Source: an uncultured Bacteroidales bacterium
GTDB taxonomy: Bacteria; Bacteroidota; Bacteroidia; Bacteroidales; Paludibacteraceae
Assembly: GCA_900319645.1 (NCBI GenBank)
Contig: ONPG01000013.1
Location: 1-59,937 of the forward strand
Direction: 5' to 3'
DNA length: 59,937 nucleotides
The position numbers were made by a program, and so were the translations under genes. The notes beneath the pieces were generated by a model. It was not told where the DNA came from. It saw only the letters and a list, made by a program, of their open reading frames with translations, and ran no database searches. Shown here in pieces: positions 1 to 6,483 of the stretch (the first letter of the stretch is position 1; each line of letters opens with the position of its first letter).

Positions 1-975
1 TTTATTCCCCCACAACAACACTCTATCTATTACAGGTGTCTCTATTTGATGTGTTTGCGCCAAATCTTTTACGATCTGCAATCCATATGGAAAATCTTCC
101 GTGAAATATCGGCTCTCAAAATCCGGCACAAAGCCTTTCTCGGTCTGTTTCATCGGCGCTTTGATTGTTTGAAAAGCGACAATAGAGCGTAACTTACGCG
201 TCAAAGAGACCGCATCAGTACTTTCATAATAATCCAACACACTTGGTATTTTCACACCCACCTTACAGCATAACTTCTGAAACTCTTCATCCATCGCAAT
301 ATAAATCTCTGAACTATATTCATCCCATTGGGCATAAAAAAGCATTTGCTCTTTATACGCTTCTCCACTCCATTCATGCCACATTCCGTACAAACGAGCC
401 GGATGAAGTAACGGATTACTATTACTTAGCGATGCATCCAAATAATTCGACAGATGAGCAACAGGTGTTTGTAACCAATCCGCCCACATTGCCTCAAAAT
501 CCTCCGGCAAATTCTCCGTTGCCATATATAATTGCTGTTTGTATCCTAACAAATCAGCACTATGACCGTATTCGCGTACGCGTGCTATATAAGGTACGCG
601 CTGAAAACCATACAACGAAACCGAACTGGCGAATATCCGATGAGCCTGAAAGAAAAATCCTGTACTACTTACGATACTGCCTACCGCCTGATTCGTAACA
701 AATGGCGCTATCTGCCTCAAACTCTTCTCTATCAAAAATCCCGGCAGACAAAGCAAAACGATGTCGCTTTGAGGTATAACATCTTCTGCTCTATCAGAAA
801 CCTGCTCTAATACGCCTTCATAGACTTTTCCTTCTCCGTCAATAGCCTCAATTGATTTGCTCCATTGCTGCGGATGAGCCGTTAGCACACGTACTGCTAA
901 TTCGCGCGTATGAGACAACACACTCGCGACTACCAAACCTAATGCTCCTCCGCCACAGATACAAACTGTTTTCAT
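1..975 (-). CDS. Opine (octopine/nopaline) dehydrogenase-like protein, 3' end outside window
   Basis: The first 325 or so codons are present and the gene runs off the left edge. The start reads MKTVCICGGGALG, a Rossmann NAD(P)-binding glycine motif at residues 8-13, followed by a segment that resembles the octopine/nopaline dehydrogenase family. Known members reductively join an amino group of an amino acid to an alpha-keto acid, or act on related substrates; the substrate here is unknown. The ATG at 975 overlaps the stop codon of the upstream gene by four bases (ATGA), so the two are probably translationally coupled. Base composition looks more AT-rich than most of the window, as it does in the neighbouring fused gene, which hints at joint acquisition. 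The alternative is another NAD-dependent dehydrogenase with the same fold. Confidence 0.7.
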   Translation of the reverse strand, partial: MKTVCICGGGALGLVVASVLSHTRELAVRVLTAHPQQWSKSIEAIDGEGKVYEGVLEQVSDRAEDVIPQSDIVLLCLPGFLIEKSLRQIAPFVTNQAVGSIVSSTGFFFQAHRIFASSVSLYGFQRVPYIARVREYGHSADLLGYKQQLYMATENLPEDFEAMWADWLQTPVAHLSNYLDASLSNSNPLLHPARLYGMWHEWSGEAYKEQMLFYAQWDEYSSEIYIAMDEEFQKLCCKVGVKIPSVLDYYESTDAVSLTRKLRSIVAFQTIKAPMKQTEKGFVPDFESRYFTEDFPYGLQIVKDLAQTHQIETPVIDRVLLWGNK

Positions 976-2759
976 AATTCTCTTAGAGCTATCAACAACT
1001 GATTATTATCATCCGTGTCGCGTACTGCCAAACGGATATAATTGCCCTTGCATTTCTGTGAGCAGTCTTTGATCAAAATGCCGTACTCTCGCAGCAAACG
1101 GACTGCTAACTCGCGAGGTGTGAAGCGTTCCTTCACTTCGCATAATACATAGTTTGCCTCGCTCGGCAATACACGCAAATACGGTATATTTTCTAATGCC
1201 TTCACAAAATGGCTACGCTCCTCACGGAAAGCATCCATAGCCTGCCCATATACCTTCTCGTACTTGCCTATAATTTGCAAGAAAAACTCACCGAAAGAAT
1301 TGATGTTCCATATACTCATTTCGCGACGTAAGTTCATCATCAGACTTTGATTAGAAGTCGCCAATACGCCCAAACGCAGACCCGGCACGCCGTACGATTT
1401 GGAGATACTTTTCACTACTACCAAATGGTCGTTTTGAGACAAAACCGCATTCTTCAGGAAAGTAGGATGCTCGCTCGAGAAATCAATGAAACTCTCATCA
1501 ATCACCAACACTATCTCGCGCTTTTGACACCATTGTGCCAAACGCAAACAATCATTATATGGAATATAATTGCCTGTCGGATTATCAGGATTAATCAGCA
1601 CTAATGACCATATCTGCTTGTCGTCAAAAAATGCCATCAAATCATCCACCGTATAGCGAAAATCTGGTCGCTGCGGTTCGTACGCTACTACCTGTTCCTC
1701 CATCAACCGATTCGGGTATTCTTCAAAGGTCGGACGAACGATTCCGACTTTGCCTAACATCTGTGTCGTCAATGCCTTGATCAATTCAGCGGCTCCATTA
1801 CCTACTAAAATATACTCCTGTTTCACTCCAAAATCTTTGGCGGCTAACAGATTATTCACTTTCTGACCCGACGGATATTCTGTCAACAAACGCTCAAAAC
1901 TGGCGGCTAACTCATCTCTCAAACGCTGGTTCGGGAAATACGGATTCACCAAATAGCAGAAATCCAATAGATGTGGATACCGCCAATAACCGCCATAACG
2001 CGAACAAAGCAAATCATACTGCTTATCCGTAAAGATAGACTCTGCAATGTCCAAATCCTGAATATCATCTATCTCATACCATTGTTCTCCTTCCAAAGGC
2101 AACGCACGGAGTGTTGAGTTATCCAGCATCGTAATCACACGCAACACCTGCTCGTAGTATTCATTATTGCCCAATGCTAAACTATACGCTTCCAAAAACG
2201 GTACATACATATGCTCCGAGAATGCCTGCGAGAACTTATAGATATTCACCGTCTTGTAGTAATCCGGTATCTCTTCAAAGCGGAACTGGCTGTTCGGGAT
2301 GAAACGTTGAATGCGATTTTCTTCATCTATCGTCACGACAGTCCCGTCCATCCAACTCTCGTATTTATCAACTAAAGCCAAATCGGGATAAGGATGTTTG
2401 ACTAACTTGCTCAACACAGCATCTTCTATGATTATATCTGACTCTAAAAGCAAGGTATCTTGCTCACGCATATAATCCTTAGCCAGATACAAAGAATAGA
2501 TATTATTCGTCTTATCATAGATAGGATTTTCAACAAACACGATAGGTGTCTGAACGGATACATTAGCCAAGTACTCTTGCAACTCCGCGCCTTTATAACC
2601 GATAACGATAATTATTCGACTCAAATGAAGCGCGTCTAATTGTCGTAACACGCGCTCTATCAGTGTCTCGCCGCCAACACGAATCATACACTTCGTGTTT
2701 CCTTGCGTCAATTCTCCAAGGCGCTTTCCCATTCCCGCCGCTAAAATAATTGCTTGCAT
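972..2759 (-). CDS. Fused sugar/alcohol-phosphate nucleotidyltransferase and PLP aminotransferase
   Basis: Two enzymes in one chain of about 595 residues. Residues 1 to about 230 are a nucleotidyltransferase of the LicC/NTP-transferase type, starting MQAIILAAGMGKRLG with the following TKCM lysine region. Residues about 240-595 are a fold-type I class I/II aminotransferase of the HisC/CobD kind, with the Schiff-base lysine in SISKSYG near residue 454 and an arginine in GLRLG. The architecture recalls PntC, which makes CMP-aminoethylphosphonate, but the C-terminal half here looks like class I/II, not class V. A likely role is making and activating an amino-alcohol phosphate or phosphonate for a surface glycan; this is inference. 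An in-frame ATG at 2789 would add ten residues, but 2759 matches the usual start of the fold. It is coupled to the downstream opine-dehydrogenase-like gene. Confidence 0.75.
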   Translation of the reverse strand: MQAIILAAGMGKRLGELTQGNTKCMIRVGGETLIERVLRQLDALHLSRIIIVIGYKGAELQEYLANVSVQTPIVFVENPIYDKTNNIYSLYLAKDYMREQDTLLLESDIIIEDAVLSKLVKHPYPDLALVDKYESWMDGTVVTIDEENRIQRFIPNSQFRFEEIPDYYKTVNIYKFSQAFSEHMYVPFLEAYSLALGNNEYYEQVLRVITMLDNSTLRALPLEGEQWYEIDDIQDLDIAESIFTDKQYDLLCSRYGGYWRYPHLLDFCYLVNPYFPNQRLRDELAASFERLLTEYPSGQKVNNLLAAKDFGVKQEYILVGNGAAELIKALTTQMLGKVGIVRPTFEEYPNRLMEEQVVAYEPQRPDFRYTVDDLMAFFDDKQIWSLVLINPDNPTGNYIPYNDCLRLAQWCQKREIVLVIDESFIDFSSEHPTFLKNAVLSQNDHLVVVKSISKSYGVPGLRLGVLATSNQSLMMNLRREMSIWNINSFGEFFLQIIGKYEKVYGQAMDAFREERSHFVKALENIPYLRVLPSEANYVLCEVKERFTPRELAVRLLREYGILIKDCSQKCKGNYIRLAVRDTDDNNQLLIALREL

Positions 2760-2793
2760 ATCTCTTTTATTATATTTTTCTTTGTCCATTGTT

Positions 2794-2810
2794 CCGGCAT
2801 CTTATGCCGG
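2794..2810. repeat. Short hairpin between kdsD and the fused gene
   Basis: CCGGCAT, three bases, ATGCCGG: a perfect 7-base inverted repeat just upstream of the fused gene. There is no T-run, so it is not an obvious terminator. The gap 2811-2925 also holds short direct repeats built on TTTGCAC, and no TAnnTTTG promoter was found in it. Confidence 0.5.
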
Positions 2811-2925
2811 CTCGATGTCTATTGTTTGCACTTTTGCACTTTCAGTATTTCTCTTTATTTCGTATTGTGCTTGTTTTTAGACAATTATGTATAATAGTGC
2901 AAATAGTGCAAATATTCCTTGCATA

Positions 2926-3936
2926 TCAATGATAAAACCGTGTGCCGGGCAGACAGGAGAAGGAATCTATCACGCCCACTACCCTTTCTTCGTCGTCCAA
3001 GACAATCAACGTGTGGATTGAGTGATGGTTCATCTTCTCGCCGGCTTCGACGATCTTGGCGTCCTTGCTGATGGTCTTCGGGTTGGTGGACATAATCGCC
3101 GAAACAGGAGTGTTGAAGAAAGATTGCCCGAGGCGTTGCATCGCACGACGAATATCTCCATCCGTGATAATTCCTGCCAAAATTCCCTTTGTCCTTTGTG
3201 CTTCGTCCCTTTGTACCTTCTCAATGACAATACCTATACCCAATGTGCCTTTGGTAACAATCTCTATGGCTTCCGACATAGGCTGTTCAGGCGAAAGGAA
3301 GGGCAGGTTCTCCGTGAACATCACATCTTCCACTTTTGCCAGCAGTTTGCGTCCGAGGTCTCCTCCGGGGTGGAGCATCGCAAAATCAGTCGGTTGGAAA
3401 TGGTTGGCTTCCACCAAGGCGCAAGCGAGCGCGTCGCCCAACGCGAGTGTAGCGGTAGTCGAGGCTGTAGGAACCAGATTCAGCGGATCCGCCTCCGACT
3501 CCACAGAGATATTCAGATGCACTTCGGAATATTTCGCCAGCAACGATTCCTTATTGGAAGACATACCTACAATAGGAATCCGTTTTGCCTGGATAATCGG
3601 CAGGAAGCGAACCAGTTCCTCGGTTGCGCCGGAGTAAGAGATTGCCAGAACAAGATCGTCGGGACCTAACATTCCCAGGTCTCCGTGATACGCATCCAGG
3701 GGATTGAGGAAGAACGCAGGAGTACCCGTACTCGCCAGCGTGGCTGCTATCTTCGAGCCTATGTGCCCGGACTTGCCGACGCCGGTTACCACCACTTTGC
3801 CTTTGCACGCCCTGATCATCTCTACCGCGCGGAGGAAATTGTCGTCTATGCGTTCTTCCAACGCCATAACCGCATTTGCTTCGCGAATGAGGCAATCCTT
3901 GGCTCGTGCTACTATTTGGGTTTTGTTTTCTGTCAT
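2926..3936 (-). CDS. kdsD: D-arabinose-5-phosphate isomerase (KdsD/KpsF family)
   Basis: It interconverts ribulose-5-phosphate and arabinose-5-phosphate, the first committed step toward Kdo for lipopolysaccharide or capsule. The N-terminal half is a SIS domain (GVGKSGHIGSKIA; SYSGATEE) and the C-terminal half is a pair of CBS domains (GIITDGDIRRA; HTLIVLD). The length of about 336 residues is typical. I prefer the ATG at 3936 (MTENKTQIV); an in-frame ATG at 3960 lies inside a palindromic repeat that also occurs in non-coding places. Between the CBS strands GIGIVIE and GILAGIITDGD the protein carries the extra segment VQRDEAQRTKG, encoded by a repeat described separately. kdsC lies in the same operon, which supports a Kdo role. 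Confidence 0.92.
   Translation of the reverse strand: MTENKTQIVARAKDCLIREANAVMALEERIDDNFLRAVEMIRACKGKVVVTGVGKSGHIGSKIAATLASTGTPAFFLNPLDAYHGDLGMLGPDDLVLAISYSGATEELVRFLPIIQAKRIPIVGMSSNKESLLAKYSEVHLNISVESEADPLNLVPTASTTATLALGDALACALVEANHFQPTDFAMLHPGGDLGRKLLAKVEDVMFTENLPFLSPEQPMSEAIEIVTKGTLGIGIVIEKVQRDEAQRTKGILAGIITDGDIRRAMQRLGQSFFNTPVSAIMSTNPKTISKDAKIVEAGEKMNHHSIHTLIVLDDEERVVGVIDSFSCLPGTRFYH
3185..3217 (-). repeat. 33-base frame-locked insertion repeat inside kdsD
   Basis: The minus strand reads as heptads close to ACAAAGG and encodes K-VQRDEAQRTK-G. It is identical at 29 of 33 positions to a segment of rimO at 31760-31792 and sits in the same codon phase there. A more diverged relative is in ispD (5360-5391). 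Confidence 0.8.
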
Positions 3937-3951
3937 TTGTAATCGGGTTTG

Positions 3952-3971
3952 ATCCGCCATGCATGGCGGAT
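3952..3971. repeat. 20-base perfect palindrome ATCCGCCATGCATGGCGGAT
   Basis: It lies one base past the stop codon of the minus-strand glycosyltransferase and before kdsD. It belongs to a family with 6461-6480, 18468-18487 and 25914-25933. Arm bases differ between copies but mostly remain paired. Confidence 0.75.
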
Positions 3972-3972
3972 A

Positions 3973-5106
3973 CTATGATTTGATATTCAGGAATGCGCGG
4001 GTCATGTTCGACCAAGCGTATTTGGTTTTCTCTTTTTTCAGACATTCCGTATAGGCGGCTTGCCGGTTATTGGTGAAATAATCCAACAGGTCTTCGGCAA
4101 TAGCATCTGCTGTGGGTTCGCAGGCATAGCCCATCTGATGATCCGGCACTATCTCCGCCAGACCGCCCACGTTCGTCACCAGCATCGGTTTCTCGAAATG
4201 GAATGCCACTTGTGTCACGCCGCTCTGTGTTGCGGATTTATAGGGCTGCACGATGAGGTCAGCCGCTCCGAAATACTTGCGCAAGTCGGCGTCGGGGATA
4301 AACTCGTTGCGCAGGATCACCCGTTCTGTGAGACCGTTTGCCTCTATCTGCGCACGATATTTGTCTTCGTGTTCGTAGAACTCACCTGCAATAATCAGTT
4401 GCAGATCAGGCAGTTGGACTTTCACTTTGCCAAACGCATCGAGCAACAGATCCAGTCCTTTGTAAGCACGTACGAGCCCGAAGAACAACATATATTCCTT
4501 CTTCGGGTCAAGTCCAAGCGCCTTGCATGCCTCCGCTTTTGCCATCCGTTCGCCGTAATGGTCGTAAATGGGATGCGGAGAGGCTTTGGCGTTGGCTTTG
4601 GCATTGGCTTTGGCTATTTTCTCGATATCTTTTACCACACTCTCCGAGAGAGCCACAAAGCCGTTTTGGGACTTCACGAAATAAGGCGCGAAGAGTTTGT
4701 CGAGGATGGAAGGCTCATGCGGCATCATATTGTGTACCAGCGCGATCGCTTTCGTTTTGCCGTTCCGGCGTGCAATACGCGAGACGAGTCCGTAGGCGGG
4801 CGCAAAGAACGCCATCCAGTAACAGCATATCAGCAGATCGGGAGCCGCCTTGCGAATTGCGTTTCCCACGCGAATCCAGTTGAACGGATTGCAGGAATTG
4901 AGTTCACGGCGAATCGTGAGATCCTTAGGTGCCTGCTCGGACGAATACTGGGTTTTGCCCGGAAAAAGGAAAGAGGGATATTGGAGCGTGAAAGTCCATA
5001 GTTCGACCTCATGTCCTTCGGACAAGAACTGGCGTGCAAGCCTTTCGTTGAAAGCAGCAAGTCCGCCACGGTAAGGATATGTTGTGCCTAAAAGGATGAT
5101 TTTCAT
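3973..5106 (-). CDS. Glycosyltransferase, GT4-like (GT-B fold)
   Basis: About 377 residues. The N-terminus MKIILLGTTYPYRGG with GGLAAFNERLA resembles the glycine-rich acceptor-side motif of GT4 enzymes. The C-terminal half has the nucleotide-sugar site region (LFFGLVRAYKGLDLLLDAF; FEKPMLVTNVGGLAEIV). It probably adds a sugar to lipopolysaccharide or another surface glycan on the cytoplasmic side. The start is ATG 5106; the open frame extends to a TTG at 5112. Residues around 163-174 form an AKANAKANAKA linker encoded by a six-base tandem repeat, just before the SPHPIYD segment. It sits between ispD-like and kdsD genes in one operon. The acceptor and sugar cannot be told from sequence. Confidence 0.85.
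   Translation of the reverse strand: MKIILLGTTYPYRGGLAAFNERLARQFLSEGHEVELWTFTLQYPSFLFPGKTQYSSEQAPKDLTIRRELNSCNPFNWIRVGNAIRKAAPDLLICCYWMAFFAPAYGLVSRIARRNGKTKAIALVHNMMPHEPSILDKLFAPYFVKSQNGFVALSESVVKDIEKIAKANAKANAKASPHPIYDHYGERMAKAEACKALGLDPKKEYMLFFGLVRAYKGLDLLLDAFGKVKVQLPDLQLIIAGEFYEHEDKYRAQIEANGLTERVILRNEFIPDADLRKYFGAADLIVQPYKSATQSGVTQVAFHFEKPMLVTNVGGLAEIVPDHQMGYACEPTADAIAEDLLDYFTNNRQAAYTECLKKEKTKYAWSNMTRAFLNIKS
4582..4617 (-). repeat. Six-base GGCNTT tandem repeat inside the glycosyltransferase gene
   Basis: Six units (GGCTTT, GGCGTT, GGCTTT, GGCATT, GGCTTT, GGCTAT on the plus strand) encode alternating Ala with Asn or Lys on the minus strand. Because the unit is six bases, copy-number changes keep the frame. 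The same repeat is at 26568-26597 and 43861-43896. Confidence 0.8.
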
Positions 5107-5129
5107 TCTCAATGGTCAATTTATCAATT

Positions 5130-5822
5130 CTACAAGTCTTCGCGGTACGTTATTTTACGGTTTTGTTCATCTCCCTCCACAATAAAAACGGGATGCCTCG
5201 GTTCGTATTTGCGTACGATACCAACATCGTCCGTAGCGATTATTCCGTCTTCGGCAAGGGCCTTCATATACGCTCCGGAGACCAACTCAAACCGGAAAGC
5301 CTGTGGTGTCTGCGCGCGCATGTAAGCCGCCCTTTCCGGAACCGCACTCACAATCGCCTCTTTTATACCTTGTACCTCTTCCCTTTGTACCTTATACAGG
5401 GTATCGGTAACAGGAACCGCCACGGTAACCGCTTCGTGCTCTTCGAGCGCTTTGGCTATGTCCGAGAGGATACGCTGGCTGACGAAGGGGCGAGCCGCAT
5501 CGTGGAGCCAAAGGTTGAGTGCTTCGGACCGGTCCATATACGCCAAAATGGCGTGCCAGGAACTCTCCCAGCGCTCGTTGCCTCCGGGGATGATAGTGGT
5601 CACTTTTTCCCAGGAATTACGCTCCACCAAGGCTTTCGCTTCGTCCATCCATTCGGGGTGCATCACAACGGCAATCTCGTCAATACAAGACGCCTGTTCA
5701 AATGCGTCGATGGCGTGCTCCAGGATCGAGCGTCCGTCCGCAAGCGGCAAGAGCTGTTTGGGCGTGGAGCCTCCCACTCTGCTGCCTATTCCTCCGGCTA
5801 ATATAACTGCTATGTTGGTCAT
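5130..5822 (-). CDS. ispD: IspD/TarI family cytidylyltransferase
   Basis: About 230 residues that transfer CMP to a polyol phosphate. Visible motifs are ILAGGIGSRVGGSTPKQ (nucleotide binding), LHDAARPFV, TDTLYK and RAQTPQAF, all typical of 2-C-methylerythritol 4-phosphate cytidylyltransferase (isoprenoid synthesis). The LAGGIGSR form of the first motif is also common in TarI-type ribitol-5-phosphate cytidylyltransferases, and the surface-sugar operon makes that role possible. The start is ATG 5822; a GTG at 5831 falls at the edge of an 11-base repeat. Residues around 145-153 (VQREEVQGIK) are an extra loop encoded by a relative of the kdsD/rimO insertion repeat. The family is secure; the choice of substrate is not. 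Confidence 0.85.
   Translation of the reverse strand: MTNIAVILAGGIGSRVGGSTPKQLLPLADGRSILEHAIDAFEQASCIDEIAVVMHPEWMDEAKALVERNSWEKVTTIIPGGNERWESSWHAILAYMDRSEALNLWLHDAARPFVSQRILSDIAKALEEHEAVTVAVPVTDTLYKVQREEVQGIKEAIVSAVPERAAYMRAQTPQAFRFELVSGAYMKALAEDGIIATDDVGIVRKYEPRHPVFIVEGDEQNRKITYREDL
5360..5391 (-). repeat. Insertion repeat (kdsD/rimO type) inside ispD
   Basis: The minus strand encodes K-VQREEVQGIK in the same codon phase as the kdsD copy. The first 12 bases match the kdsD copy exactly; overall about 25 of 32 positions agree. It lies in a loop between TDTLYK and the RAQTPQAF motif. Confidence 0.65.
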
Positions 5823-5830
5823 CTTTCTCA

Positions 5831-5858
5831 CTCGTTTGTCTCTCGTTTGTCTCTCGTT
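5831..5858. repeat. 11-base tandem repeat (CTCGTTTGTCT), 2.5 copies
   Basis: Direct repeats with exact 11-base spacing directly upstream of ispD on the minus strand. They are adjacent to a second, unrelated 11-base repeat. Confidence 0.75.
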
Positions 5859-5869
5859 CTTGGTCCGTT

Positions 5870-5912
5870 AATCACCCATGAATCACCCATGAATCACCCA
5901 TGAATCACCCAT
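5870..5912. repeat. 11-base tandem repeat (AATCACCCATG), about 4 copies
   Basis: Three perfect units plus a near-complete fourth; the last overlaps the kdsC stop codon (5905-5907). The same unit is repeated five times at 27618-27672. Confidence 0.85.
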
Positions 5913-6429
5913 TGTTACGTGCTGCGAGGATAGTATCGGCTATCTCCCGAATGGCGCCTTCTCCTCCGGGTGTGGAGAGGATGCGAATATCGGCTTTCGC
6001 TCCGTTAGCCACGGAGAGCGCTTTGACTTCAGGACGGGCGTTGGGCGGACAGCAAGGGAAGCCGACCGCGGAGAGCAGTTCGACGTCGTTCACATCGTCT
6101 CCGACGTAGCAGACATTGTCCAATGTGATATCCAGTTTCGCGCAGATACGTTTGGCTGCTTCCAGTTTGGTGAGGGAGCCCTGACGGTCACGGGTTCCGA
6201 CGCCCAGATAGAGGAAATCCAATTTCAGTTTGTCGGCACGTGCTTTGACAATAGGCGATTGCTCGGACGTGAGTATTCCGCAAGGTATTCCCGCCTGACG
6301 CAACAACACGATACCCATTCCGTCATAGACGCAGAAACGCTTCATGGCATCGCCTTCGGCTGTGTAATACATACCTCCGTCCGTGAGGCAACCATCGACA
6401 TCCGTGAGGAATAATTTTACCGCTTTCAT
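5905..6429 (-). CDS. kdsC: 3-deoxy-D-manno-octulosonate 8-phosphate phosphatase (KdsC, HAD family)
   Basis: It removes phosphate from Kdo-8-phosphate. HAD motif I is FLTDVDGCLTDG (the second Asp is the acid/base), followed by ILTSEQS (motif II), the lysine in LTKLEAA and YVGDDVNDVELL (motif IV). The length of about 174 residues fits this short, cap-less, tetrameric class. I chose ATG 6429 (MKAVKLFLTDVDG); the longer frame from GTG 6453 would add eight residues encoded by AAATGTGAAAAT-type spacer repeats. Its operon partners kdsD and a glycosyltransferase support Kdo synthesis. kdsA and kdsB are not in this window. Confidence 0.92.
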   Translation of the reverse strand: MKAVKLFLTDVDGCLTDGGMYYTAEGDAMKRFCVYDGMGIVLLRQAGIPCGILTSEQSPIVKARADKLKLDFLYLGVGTRDRQGSLTKLEAAKRICAKLDITLDNVCYVGDDVNDVELLSAVGFPCCPPNARPEVKALSVANGAKADIRILSTPGGEGAIREIADTILAARNNG

Positions 6430-6460
6430 ATTTTCACATTTAGCCATTTTCACATTTGTG

Positions 6461-6480
6461 ATCCGCCAAAATTGGCGGAT
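6461..6480. repeat. Palindrome family member ATCCGCCAAAATTGGCGGAT
   Basis: Nine paired bases on each side of an AA centre. It lies three bases past the thiL stop codon, in the thiL-kdsC gap. Confidence 0.75.
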
Positions 6481-6483
6481 AGA

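Noticed and set aside
243-810. Two plus-strand open frames over the left-edge gene
   Set aside because: They lie opposite a convincing Rossmann-fold gene on the minus strand and show no protein-like features.
5831-5912. 11-base repeats as operator sites for a regulator
   Set aside because: The same unit occurs at 27618 far from any start codon, and unrelated units share the length, so repeat expansion explains them better.
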